From Sindora glabra (Eukaryota > Streptophyta > Magnoliopsida > Fabales > Fabaceae), in NCBI GenBank assembly GCA_020226215.1, contig CM035234.1:10320713-10384712 (forward strand): 64,000 nt of DNA, read 5' to 3'. The notes below the pieces were generated by a model. That model did not search any database and was not told where the DNA came from. It was given only the letters and a program-made list of their open reading frames with translations. Both the position numbers and the translations under genes were made by a program. Of this stretch, positions 11,941 to 28,669 are shown in pieces (positions within the stretch are counted from its first letter, which is position 1; each line of letters starts with the position of its first letter).

Positions 11941-13448
11941 AAAGATTTTATGTAAAGAAAATAAAATTTTATAATAAAAATAGGTAGAATTAAACTAATT
12001 ATCAAATTATGTAAGATTAATATTGAGCAATTATGTATAAAGGAGATTTAATAACCATATTTTTTCTCAAATTTGCCTCTAGGCCACCCCAAAATTACAA
12101 ATTTTCCCATTAACCTTTTGTATCATCTTTAAACCCATTTCTCTTTATTTTTGGGTAGGTGACTACTAAAAACTCTCTCTCTTTCTCCCTTATCAATTCC
12201 AATCTCTTTAAGTTTTAACAACTATCACCAGAGAAATCTTAAGAAAATCATCATCTTCTTTTCCTAAATAAGGGTAACCTCCCTTCATCTTAACCCTTTT
12301 CCCATCTCTTTTATAAAAAATAAATAGAGATAATTTATTTAAAATTAATGTTTTCATATAATTATATTACATTAAGTGTTGTTATTATTTTAATGGAAAG
12401 TTAAAAATTAAATGTTAAAAAAGTGAGTTATACCATGGATTGTTAGCGTGATAGCTTGAAAACAAGTTTAGTAAATGAGTTTATATTAGTTTTAAGTTAG
12501 ATTTTAGGCATATGTTGAAAAGGGGTAGAATGAACCAAATAAATAGTGTTTTCATAAAATTTTTACACTTTAGCAGCTGATACTTGAGTACATACTTAAG
12601 TATAGCTTTATAGTTGCTCTCTAGATGGCTATAAGTGAGTATGTGCTACCTATGCTTGAGTATGGCATCTAGAGTTACCTTTAAACACTCACAAGCAAGT
12701 ATATACTTAATTATAAGAGTTAAAATTCGCTTTTGAAACTTATACTTAAGTATGTATATGAGTATTCCCCATTTTCCAATCTTATTTATTTTATGATATT
12801 AAGATGTTGTATGCTTATATAGTTCCTATGCTTACATATTACATATATAAATGTTGTTACTTATGGTTATGATAATGAAATTCTAAAGAGGAATGTAATT
12901 ATGATTAACATGTATTTATGATTTATTATAGAAATCTCAATGAGGATGTGTTATTAAATAAAAGTGTGAAATAAAAGGATTATAATTGAAATAAAAGGAC
13001 TGTTAATAGTTTGTGAATGATAAAAATGGTTGGAGGAATAATGTTGGATTTGTGAATAGTTAAGGATAAAAGAGGTATAAAGTGATTTAATTACTTTATT
13101 TTCTATTGTTTCTAGTTAATATAGTAGTATATGTTAACTTTTATTATTTTTATGAATATGGTTGAACATGAAAGAACATATGTACTTGCAAGAGGACCTC
13201 CTCCTCCACCCACAGCTTAAAAGTAAAATCTTCTTAAAGTTATGTGTAGCATAGCCATAATCTTAATAGTGTAAAGTTCTTAGAGTATTAGGCCTTATTG
13301 AATGTAAATATTATTTTTATGTTTAGGTTTATAAAATGTGTTTGTTTTATAATGGTTATATTTTGATACTAATATTTTACAAATGGATTAAGCTAATAGA
13401 AATAGAAAGATAAGTTCTACACCAATTATGACTAGTTAAGTTATGAAA
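11815..13448 (+). repeat. 5' LTR of nested retrotransposon
   Basis: A 1634-bp LTR starting TGTTACATCCCTAGGG. It contains an (AT)n tract at 11899-11937 absent from the partner LTR, and a cluster of ATACTTRAGTAT-like palindromic words at about 12575-12760. The 3' limit at 13448 is set by alignment with the right LTR and by the primer-site remnant; the expected terminal CA is mutated to AA. Confidence 0.8.
11899..11937. repeat. (AT)n microsatellite inside 5' LTR
   Basis: About 39 bp of uninterrupted AT. The 3' LTR has GTGGATATGTTTAAAA at the matching place, so the tract expanded after insertion or was lost from the partner. Confidence 0.95.
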
Positions 13449-15000
13449 AAATTAATTTTAGAGCATGGTCTAGTGTTTAGTAAGGAAAAAGGCTCTAGGA
13501 TAAGATAATAAGGTTGTGATTATAGATACTTATTTAGGTGTTGGTTAAAACTGTATCAATAGTATGTGCATAACTAGAAATACATATCATTAATAGCATT
13601 TTCATGGATCCTAAATTACTTGAAAAGGTGTAATGGTGGACCTTCTTTCCTAAAGATAGCTAATATTGATTTGTATTTGAACTAAATGTCTAAAAATGAT
13701 TTGAATTAGAAATGATTGTAAAATTTGGTAGTTATTGGGTCAATAATCCCAATAATGAAGAGTTATCTAAAAGTTCTGAGGCTCAATATGGGTTCAACAT
13801 GTTTTATTTAAGGAATAACATAAAATGAGATAAAATAGTAAAGTAGTGGTAGGAAAGATAATAAGTATTTAATTACTTTATAAAAGTCTAGATTAGATTC
13901 GTGTAAGTTGTAATAATATAAAAAATGTTCCATATAAGCATGTGATATGCAAATTTTAAACTATGATAGAGATAAGAACTAATAAGTTGGGTCCAAAGAA
14001 ACACTATATATATGTATATATATATGATTCCTAATTAATAATCTTATGTTAAGGTAATAAGTAATAATGATAAGCAATTGAATAGGAAATTTAGATAGGA
14101 AGTTACTCTAATAGTTTAATATTATAAGTAGGATGAAATTAAGGGTCCTAAGAGTCAATACATATATATACATTATGGATAACAAGATTACAGTTTCTAC
14201 ATAAGTTTAGTATTAATATGGGTTAGATCAATAATGATGTAAAGAAAGGATTTTAGTATTAACTTTTGATAATTGCATATAAATATGTATTACTTATATA
14301 GCTCGAGTAAAAAGGCAGGCAGTTAATCATAAATAGTATTATTTCTTGTGCTTAAGTAATAATTTTTAGAAGTTTTGAACCATGAAAATAATTTATAAGT
14401 TTCTAAGGTATAAGTTATGATATATAATGGATTTATTAGTTATCTGTTGTATGTTTTAGAAATTCTTAACTCTGGATAAATTATAAATATTCATATATGG
14501 TTTCTTTTTATGATTAAAGGTAATTGTGCAAAGGAGGATAATTTAGTGAAATGAAATTCCTTAAGTAGGAGTACATGTTTTGATATAAAGAAAGAATACT
14601 ATTATTGAACTAAGTTAGAAATTATCTGAAAGAAATTACAGAATGTTAGTTATAAAAATGTTTAAGAGTGAGTTACATAATGATAGTTTAGCAATATTAT
14701 GGGTTAGACTAAGAAAGAATTTATATATGAATAATGGGGGAAGAAAGTTTAGTGACATAAAGTAGGAAGATTAGAGCCTAGTAGATCCTTTTAAAAGTAA
14801 AAGTTAAACAAAAGTCAAATTAAACTCAAGATTTATATTTCTAAGATGAATAGTAAGGGGACTTATTGTAAAAAAACTCTAATTGAATTGAGGAAATCAG
14901 GATAGTGTAAATTAGACTACTATATAATAATACTTTATTTCTAAATAAAGATAGGTTAATAAAATAACTAGGTTCTTAGAATTCTTTATAGAGGAAAAAC

Positions 15001-16688
15001 TTTTACATCCCTAAGAAATCAAGGTATATTGTATTTACTTTTAATAATATTATCCTTTATGTGATAATTAACTGCCTATTGTGGATATGTTTAAAAAAAG
15101 ATTTTGTGTAAGGAAAATAAAATTTTATAATAGAAATAGGCAAAATTAAATTAATCATAGGATTGTGTAAGATTAAAATTAAATATGTATATATAAAGGA
15201 GATTTAAGAATTGTATTTTTTTTCAAATTTGCCACAAAAGTCACCTAAAATTACAAATTCACCCTAGCCCTTTACATCATTCTAAAACCCATTTTCTCTT
15301 CATTTTTGGGTGGATGACATTGAAATCTTCCTTTTTTCTACCATTCTCAATTCTAACCTTCTCAAGATTTGATAACTATCGACTAAGAATTCTCAAGAAA
15401 ATCATCATCATTTTCTTCTAAGTAAAAATAACCATTTCCTCCATAAGAAGTAAAAAAGTAATTTATTTAAAATCAATATTTTTGTATGATTATATTTTAT
15501 TAATTGTTATTGATGATTTAATGAAAAATTAAGAATTAAATGCTAAAAGAATGAGTTCTACTATGGATTGTTGGTGTGTGTAACTCTTGAACAAATTTGA
15601 TTGATGAGTTTATGTTGGTTTTTAGTTAAATTTTGGGTATATATCTTGAAAAGGGGAAAAATAACCAAATGAACAATGTTTTCATAGAATTCTTACACAT
15701 TTACAATTGATATTTGAGTATATACTTGAGTATAGCTTTAAAGTTGTTCTTTGGATAGCCATAGCATATATGTACTTAAGTATAGCATTCAAAATTGCCT
15801 CAAACACTTATACTTGAGTATATATTACATATAGCATCCAAAGTTACCTCTAAACACTTATACGCGAGTATATATACTTGATTATGAAAGTCAAAATTCG
15901 CTTTTGGACCACTATACTCAAGTATATATATAAGTATTCCCCTAATTTGTCCAGTATTAATTATTTTATAATATTTTATGGTATTATATGCTTATATAGT
16001 TCCTATTCTTACATATTGCATATGTAAATATTGTTACTTATGGTTAGAATGATGGAATTCCAAAGGAGAATATGATTATGATTAATATATATTTATGATT
16101 ATATTATTATAATTGATTATGGAAATTCCAATAAGGATGTGTTATTGAAATGAAAGGATTATTATTGAAATAAAGGTATTATTATAGAAATATTATAAAA
16201 TGGTATTAAAATTGAAAATAATTTGTGAACGATAAAGGTGATCAAAACTACAAGACTAGGTTTGTGAATGGCTAGGATGAAGAAAGGCATAAGGTGTTTT
16301 AATTGTTTTCTTTTCTATTATTTTTATTTAATATGGTATTAAATGTTAACTTTTATTATTTTTGTGAATGTGGCTAAATATGAAAGAATAGATATATCTA
16401 CAAAAGTACCTCCACCTTTGCCTGCAATTCAATAGTGAAATCTCCTTCAAGTCATATGTCATGTAATGTAGCCATAATCTCTATAATGTAAAATTAGTAA
16501 AGTATTGGGCCTTGTAAAATACTAAAATATGAATAAATGAATGTAAATATTATGTTTATATTTAAGTTTATAAGATAAGTTTTTATTATTAACAATAATG
16601 TTGTGATACCAATTTTCGAAAAATGGATTAAGTTAGTGAAAACTAAGAAATAAGTTCCACATTGATCATGGTCAAATGGGTCATGACA
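15001..16688 (+). repeat. 3' LTR of nested retrotransposon
   Basis: A 1688-bp LTR starting TTTTACATCCCTAAG (the initial TG has mutated to TT) and ending GGGTCATGACA. It aligns along its whole length with 11815-13448. Around 15780-15880 it has an extra copy of the internal CACTTATAC...GAGTATATA subrepeat, which explains part of the length difference. Confidence 0.8.
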
Positions 16689-17256
16689 TACCATGGAGGA
16701 TGACAATGTACAATGCTTCATTATTGAAAGGCAACAAGCACATGAGAAAACGTAATAGTACATTACAAGATAGAATCATAGGTTAGATTCTATGCAACAA
16801 AAACTCTAGATGCTCCTGTTTTAATTTTTTTCTATGGTCTCTCCTATGGTATCCCCTCTACTGATCATAACCTACCACCTTTACTTCCTTAGGCACCACT
16901 TGCCAAATCTACTTAATGGCTGCTCATCACCACCCTAGCTTCAGGATAATACCAATGACCTAGCAATATCATAGTTTATTGCATAAGGTTTATCTATTTA
17001 TGACTTTCCTTTGCATAACTTATACATTGTTGTATATCATTTATTTTTATACTATATATATTTCTTTTTTGTTTAATATAGTGTTATAATTGGTATTATA
17101 ATTTTATTAATTATAATATTATGTTTCATAACTAATTTTAATTATTATCTATTTTTAATTTTAATAATTATTTAGTAATTTTAATTATTTTTTATTTTTT
17201 ATTTTAAAAAAGCTAAAGTTATTACTTTAGACAAAAATTAATAATAATTTCAATAA

Positions 17257-17640
17257 TTCAAAATAATTATAAAGTGATAGCAAATATCATCAATACAGAA
17301 GATAATATAAAGTGACGACATTATTGTTACTATAAGCTAAATGTCATATCATCAACTTACTACACTCTACAATATTTATTATGATGATACGTGTCATCAT
17401 TATAGATTAATTCAAAGTAACAATATGTTATGTCATCATTTTAATAGTAAAAAATTCAAAATGATTATAAAGTGATAACAAATATTATTAATATAGAGGA
17501 CAATATAAAGTGATGACCTTATTATTACTATAAGCTAAATGTCATATCATCAACTTGTTGTAGTCCACAATATGTCATCTTTGTAGATTAACTCAAAGAA
17601 ATGATATGTTATATCATCACTTTAATGGTCAAGTACCACG
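17257..17640. repeat. 198-bp tandem duplication in CACTA subterminal region
   Basis: The segment starting TTCAAAATAATTATAAAGTG at 17257 recurs at 17455 as TTCAAAATGATTATAAAGTG and remains alignable to about 17640. Each copy contains several AAAGTGAYRA/TATCATCA words, so the duplication multiplied presumed transposase-binding sites. Confidence 0.8.
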
Positions 17641-17966
17641 AAAATTAAGCAATGATCTTAAAATGGTTATATTGTTGTTGCTATATATCTAAAGTGAGGA
17701 AATCTTTATCTATAGTTACAACAAATGTCATTGTTATAGGTTTTTTTCCTTTTTTCCCCTTTTAATAGTAACCTTCTCTCCTGCCCATTTATTTAAGTAA
17801 TCCTTATCATGACTCATGACACCATTGATTAGTAGGTGAAATAAAATAATAAACGGTCATACTTTTAATTTTTCCTAATAAAAAGTTTGATTGTGACTCT
17901 AGTCATAAATATTTTAAGTAGTGTCCTAACTTTATTATCAAAAAATATATTATCCTTTCCTTTTGC

Positions 17967-22860
<4,894 letters not shown>

Positions 22861-23200
22861 CTTATGAATATATAGAGACAGGGGAAAAACGCGCCGCCCA
22901 CGTTGCTCATGTAATTGGCGTACCAAAATAAAAATCTGCCACCCACGTTCGCCACATTGTTCCAGATTCCAAAATTGTGTCATGATCGAGAGTTACATGG
23001 ATCCATGCCCTGTCACCTACTAAATTGAAGATAAAATTAACATCATATAAACAAGGGGGGGAAAACATGTCAATTTCTTGTCGTCATACAATGAAAGTTG
23101 CAAGAAATATAAGAACTTTACGGTCCTCGTAGATTTTCCTGAATCCATTGCTGCCCCACGCTATAATGTGATCTTCTAAACTAAGCTCTCTATTTAGCCT
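22861..23200. other. GC-richer patch, unidentified
   Basis: A short balanced-composition segment with repeated CCCACGTT words (near 22900 and 22944) and no usable open frame. It could be a promoter or transposon remnant; nothing ties it to a gene in the window. Confidence 0.3.
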
Positions 23201-25602
23201 CTTAAAAAGAGTGTTCAAATTTCACACGAATTTCATTTTTAAACACAATAATTATTTTATTAATGTAAATATTTATAAGATTGAGGCCAACAAATTTTCA
23301 AGAGTAAAAATAACACATCAAATATATTGGTTATTAAGATTAACTTTAAAAAAGAATATTTAATTTTTTTTCTTTTTTCATCACCATAATTTTTTCATAA
23401 AATTAATTCATATTCATATAAATATGAATAAAATCGATAATTATATTTATTTATTTTCTTGATTGTCTAAATAATTTTTGGACGCAATTTTTAATATAAT
23501 TATAGAACATTAATATGAATGAAAGAACGGAGGGAAAGAATATGGAGATGAAGGGAAAGATAAAATAGAATGGCAGGGCACAAAAAGAGAGAGAATGGAA
23601 ATAAAAAGATAAGAAAGAGGAAGAAATGAAAGAAAAAAAATAGTAGTGACAACAATATTGTCAGCCCTCACGCGAGATAGATTGACTTGTGGTAGACGCT
23701 ATGAATTAAGAAAATTTTATGATAAGTAGTTATATCATCAAATCTATTATTAATATATTATTATATGATATATAAGATTTAATTTGAAAAAGTAAATTTA
23801 ATATAAAATTAAATTTAATAATATATTAATATATTATTTAGACTAAATACTTATTTCAGTCCCTCACTAATTAACTTTGTATCAATTCCATCCTTCAAAA
23901 AAAGTAAGCATCATTTTGGTCCCTCACTAATAGATTTATATAATATTTTAGTCCCTCCATGACAATAGATGTTAAATAATTAATGGTATTAATGATGTGG
24001 CATTGATAGTAATTATTTGGATTATTAATTGATGATGTTAAATAAATTTTACTTATACACCATTTGATTAATATAATGTATGATGATGTTATGGTAGGAA
24101 GAAAAAAAATATTCATGCGTTTTTTTTGGTGATAGAAATTGATTCTTCCTCAATGTATTTTAAATATATTTTTTATCGTACTTTTAAATGTGACATTGTG
24201 TAAATAAATTATTTTCTATAATTTTAATTTTTTATAATTATAAATACTAATAAATAAAATTATTTTCAGGAAAAAAAAAATTTTGGGCAAAAGAACCAAA
24301 CATGATTGGACTGATGTGAAAGTGAAGGAGGCCTGGTTGATTCTTGGATGTTGATCCATCACCTTAATAAAGTAGGATTATATCCTAATTAATTGGTCTA
24401 ACCCATTTTTTCATTTTCCGCAAGAAAAATCTTTTGTTTATATCGTTCCATTCTTCCTAGAATCATAGTTAAAACGTAACGTCAATGGATTGAAGCACGA
24501 AATTAATGCCTTTACTAATAGTTCATGACGTGCTGAATTTGATTTCAAGCCGAGCCATTTTCTATACTTTATTTGGATAGGTAGGAAGATGAGAGAAAGC
24601 AAGACAAAATTTTAGAAAATTGGACAATGAAAAAAATTTTAATTTCGAATGTAATAAAAAATTACAGTGACGCATTTTATCTTTAAATTCTTCTTATTTT
24701 CATTTTTAAGAAAGAAATATCAAATATCAGCTTCAAAATGGTATGATTATATTTTATTCTTTTCAACATTAAAAATTTAAAAATTATTTCTTTAAATTAT
24801 GCAAAACTTAAAATTAATACCCATTATTAACTTAATTTAGCATTTTATTAAATTATATAATTTTTTATTATTATTTTAAATAAAAATCATAATATTATAA
24901 TTAATAGGAATCAAATTAAATATATAGAATTTTAATTAAATAATAAAAATGAATTATAAAATTATATAAAAATAAAAATAAATTAATATATTATAATATT
25001 ATGATTTATGTTTAAAAATTTATAAAAAAGTGTATAATATAAGAAATAAAATAATTAATTAAATTAACAATGATTATTATTTCCAAATTTTATAAAGTTC
25101 AAAAATGAAAATTTTAAATTTCTAAATTAACAAAAGTATAAAATTCAACTAGAAAGGAATATTTTACGCTTTTTCTTTGTTAATTCAAACAAAGGAAACC
25201 GTATCTACAATCCAGATTCTTTTTGAATTATATTGCTGATGCTGAGTGCATGTTTTCGTTTTTCACGTTTTATGCTGTTTCTACATCACTCTCCCCATGC
25301 TTGATGGAGTGGAAAATTGATAAAATGAAAAGAAAATTTTAAAATTTTAATGCCGCCCGTGCAACAAAATAGTTCCGCTAATTAAAGATCTATTTATTTC
25401 AACAGTAGATCCTTTTTAAAAACTATAGTAATAAAATGTTAAAATAAAAAATATTTATTTTATGTCAAAATATAAAAATTTTGAAGAAGGAAACTTCTTT
25501 TATTTTAAAGATGTATTTGCTTCATTATCAGAAATATATATTTACTTTTTTTATTATTACAATTTTAAATATTTTTAATTACAAATATAAATAAATATTA
25601 TT

Positions 25603-25633
<31 letters not shown>

Positions 25634-26000
25634 GTAAATAATTTTTTATTAAAAAATATTTTTGGATGTGCCAAATGGAGCTAAGTTGGAATCATATTTG
25701 GCTTTTGACCTCAATAAGGGAGAAGTTTTGCAGAAAATGGAAAGACTGGGGAATCAAATCTCTTTGTTAGACATAATTGAGAAGATAAAATAAGGGGTTA
25801 TAGTAGATTATTAATATAGTGATATATTGATATATATTATTAAATTTAATTATATATTATAATTTTTTAAAATTAAATTTAATATATTATAATAAGATAT
25901 TAATAATTAAATTTAATGATATATTATTATATTATTATATTAATAATATATCTTAATTATCTATTTAAAATACACGTAGTGAACGGGCCGTTACCGCGGG
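23201..26000. other. AT-rich stretch with a dispersed-repeat fragment
   Basis: No gene was recognised. At 23840-23960 the phrase GTCCCTCACTAAT and its variants occur three times in about 100 bp; such motifs are common at the ends of dispersed plant repeats. No matching inverted end was found. The remainder is low-complexity A/T sequence. Confidence 0.4.
25611..25633. repeat. Short (TA)n tract
   Basis: About 23 bp of TA repeats within low-complexity DNA. Confidence 0.9.
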
Positions 26001-28026
26001 TTAATCTGTAAAAAGTTAACGTGCTCTTTCTCCCGAAGATAATACGGAAAGATACAGAGAAAGATGGATAGAGCCAGAAGAAGGGACGGATGCCGTTCAA
26101 AACTTCCCCACTTGAAATTAATATCAAAAAACAGGTGGAGGAGCCAAATAAGATAAACTTGTCCCCATGCTATAATTATTTCTCCCTTTTTTGTTTTCTT
26201 TCAAAAGATTAAATTTACTCGAACGGAGACAAATTGCCCTTCATAAGTCATAGGTACAGAAGGCAATATTCGATAAAGAGCTTGTCTCCGGGCAAATCAC
26301 CGGCTAGGATATTTATAAATTGTTTAATTTCTTAAAATTATTAGCAATAAAATCAAATTTAAAATATAAATAACCAAAAATAACGAATCAGCAGAAACAA
26401 TCTAAAAAAAATTATTATTTTAATAAGTCATTGAACACAGTGATAGATAACATGATTACATTCACGATAAGTTCAGATAATTTCAGTGAAATTATTTCCG
26501 ACTAACACTCCCCTGTTTCTTAAATCACATTTACAATTCGTTGCGGCAGCTTTTATGGGTATTGAGTAGTAGTTACTTATTTTTTTTAATATGAAAAAAA
26601 GAAGAGAAACCTTACTAACGACAAACTATAACATTTAATTCATGTATAGATATAGGTTAGAAGTTGGATTAATACGTACAAAATTATGTTATCCATCGAG
26701 GGTTCATTTTTTTCCTTGGCAGAATTTTGGAATTAACATTCTCTGTTTTCTACTAATTATATTATAGAAAAATACACACTATATTTTTATGATGTCTGAT
26801 GGGTAAATAATTATGTAAAGAGATTAATAACACTTTTATTTGTGCATTTACCTGATTTGGACAGGCCCCAACTTAGTTTATCAACCTTTCCTTTTTTGAC
26901 CAAAAAAAAAAACTCAAAAGTGACTTCAAAATTCAAATTTATACTTGCCTACAGTTTGCTATAATTTTGACAACAATAAGAATGGTTTGGTTTACATAAA
27001 AAAAGGTAAATTTTTTTTAAAAAAAAGTTAAATTTTTTAAATAATAATTTTTTTATATAAACTTTTCGGAAAGTGTTGAAAGTCATTTAATAAAATTATT
27101 TAATTGACATAATACTTTATAAGAAATAATTTTTATATTTAATTTAATTTAATTTGAAACTGTTTTAAAATTATTAACAAAATAATTACTATATTTTTAA
27201 TATTTTATAATACAAATTAATAAATTTTAATTATTATTAATTAAGTTTAATAAAAAAAAATTATTTTTATATTCCTACGGAACACAAAAAATAAAACTTA
27301 TTCTAAATGAGGTAAGTCGTTCATGAGAAGTAAAAATTCTTAAAAAAAATTATTTTCTTCAATTCATTAAATAATAATTAACTAAATAATTCAGTTATTT
27401 TTTTTTATTTCTTAAAAAATAAAAAAATTTATACTATTATTACAAATCAAACGAATTCTCAATTTATAAAATTCAGAGAAATATATGAGAATTTAAAACT
27501 CAATTATGCTTCACACCTTGAATATTAAGATTAGAAACTGTACATAGAAACTTGTTTATGTTATTAATTATACATTTACCGTATAAACCGAAAGTAGGAC
27601 CTAAGCATCAGATATAAATCAAATGTTATTAATTAAATATTAAATAATAAAATAAATTTTTAAAATTTTTAAAACTCAATTTCTGAATTTTACTTTTGTA
27701 TATATAGCATTTTTAATTTTTTTTTACCAAATTACAAGTATTTAACTTGTAAATTTAGCAAAATATAAGATTAATAAGTAATCGAAACTCTTTTAACGGA
27801 TAAACTATAAGATTAAAATATTGGATAAGCAGGCATTAACACCGATAATCTGGGTCAATTCACAGTCACATAATTTGTTGCTGAGTTATTAAAATGTTAA
27901 TATGATAAATGTAATTGATATTGATAATAAAAATAAAAATATACTAATTATAAGTAAATTGAAAAATACAAACCAGTTGGCATACATACGGAGAGCATAC
28001 CAACCACTGAACACCATTAATACACC
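26001..28026. other. Stretch downstream of the DREB gene, no gene seen
   Basis: This lies 3' of the minus-strand transcription-factor gene. A GC-richer segment at 25980-26300 has no long frame. The rest is AT-rich with no recognisable element. The 3' untranslated region and polyadenylation site of the DREB gene must lie in the right part, but no single signal stands out among many A/T words. Confidence 0.4.
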
Positions 28027-28617
28027 TTATGGACACGCCATAAATGGTTGCTGCTGCGGCTGAACCTCCACCTCCGGCCATGCCGTGATGTCACCGGAGG
28101 AACTCCACGATCCACGCGTAGAACTCCAACAATACCCGCTGTTCATAAGCTCCGGCAATTCAATCTCACCCCAAAAATCATCGCCTCCGCTATCACCGTC
28201 GCCATCCGATATAATGCTACTCTTCTGGGCCGAACTTTTCATCATACGGGCCGCCTTCGCCGCCGCCGCCTGAATATCTCTGGCTGTACAAGTGGGCGGA
28301 AGCGGCAAGTGCTCAACCTCATCAGGAAAATTGAGCTGCGCTTTCCGGCCTTTTAAGCAGTATGCTGCAACGTCGTAAGCCTTCGCCGCCATCTCCGGCA
28401 CCGGAAAAGACCCGAGCCATATGCGTGATTTCTTACGGGGCTCCCGAATCTCGGACACCCATTTTCCCCACCGCCGCTTCCGGACACCACGGTACACCGG
28501 GTGGCGTGTGCCGCCTCTTGGGTTATCTGATTTTTCTGCTGCAGAAGTGGCAGCGGTGGCGGTGGAGCTGCTGCTTGTAGCGGTTAAATCGTCGTCAGCA
28601 TGCGGTGGTGGCTCCAT
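28027..28617 (-). CDS. DREB-subfamily AP2/ERF transcription factor, A-4-like
   Basis: A single-exon 196-residue protein with one AP2/ERF DNA-binding domain at residues 41-98 (from VYRGVRKRRWGKW to LNFP). Taking V41 as position 1, it has Val at position 14 and Glu at position 19, the pair associated with DREB proteins that bind DRE/CRT (A/GCCGAC) elements, and one AP2 domain as in the ERF family. The IREPRKKSRIWLG run and a following DIQAAAAKAA helix (114-123) resemble group III, A-4 (TINY-like) proteins, which are usually of similar length and intronless. The N-terminus is Ser/Thr/Ala-rich; the C-terminus is acidic (DGDGDSGGDD at 138-147) with EIELPEL at 151-157, a likely activation region. 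The GC content is far above the flanks. A nuclear regulator of stress or developmental genes is inferred; the exact orthologue cannot be named. The start is the first ATG after a plausible TATA box. Confidence 0.96.
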   Translation of the reverse strand: MEPPPHADDDLTATSSSSTATAATSAAEKSDNPRGGTRHPVYRGVRKRRWGKWVSEIREPRKKSRIWLGSFPVPEMAAKAYDVAAYCLKGRKAQLNFPDEVEHLPLPPTCTARDIQAAAAKAARMMKSSAQKSSIISDGDGDSGGDDFWGEIELPELMNSGYCWSSTRGSWSSSGDITAWPEVEVQPQQQPFMACP

Positions 28618-28659
28618 TCACGAAGTTTCACATTATCAAGCGAACTAAGGCGTCAAGGC

Positions 28660-28668
28660 ATTTATAAG
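28660..28668 (-). promoter_or_regulatory. Predicted TATA box of the DREB gene
   Basis: Read on the minus strand, the sequence is CTTATAAATGCC about 45 bp before the ATG. This would give a very short 5' leader, normal for some intronless ERF genes. No better TATA word lies in the next 200 bp upstream. Confidence 0.55.
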
Positions 28669-28669
28669 C

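Larger units (their letters stand above)
11810..16693 (+). mobile_element. Nested non-autonomous LTR retrotransposon
   Basis: Two direct LTRs (11815-13448 and 15001-16688) flank a 1.55-kb interior. The 5 bp before the left LTR and after the right LTR are both TACCA (11810-11814, 16689-16693), a perfect target duplication. The interior (13449-15000) has no recognisable gag, protease, reverse transcriptase or integrase, so the element resembles a small LARD-type derivative moved by a partner element. A degraded match to an initiator-Met tRNA primer site (TTAATTTTAGAGC, ideal TGGTATCAGAGC) follows the left LTR, and a purine-rich GAGGAAAAAC precedes the right LTR; both imply plus-strand orientation. 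The LTRs differ at roughly one site in five by eye, so the insertion is old. It interrupts CACTA element A. Confidence 0.85.
9886..17770 (+). mobile_element. CACTA (En/Spm-type) element A, interrupted
   Basis: The left terminus is CACTACAAGAAA at 9889, the classic CACTA end, preceded by GCA (9886-9888). Both ends carry many copies of an AAAGTGAYRA word in direct and inverted orientation (9991, 10022, 10141, 10292 and 10412 on the left; 17267, 17311 and 17470 onward on the right), as expected of transposase-binding subterminal repeats. The first stem, AAAGCAATGA...TCATTGCTTT, is a perfect inverted repeat. The interior before 11810 and after 16693 matches element B (29753-32268). The right terminus is degraded (poly-T then CCTTTTAATAGTA near 17770), so this boundary and the target duplication are approximate. 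Without the nested retrotransposon it would be about 3 kb. Confidence 0.75.

Noticed and set aside
28048..28648. Several open frames on the plus strand opposite the DREB gene
   Set aside because: They are antisense shadows of a GC-rich coding sequence; the minus-strand frame has a complete AP2 domain and they have none.
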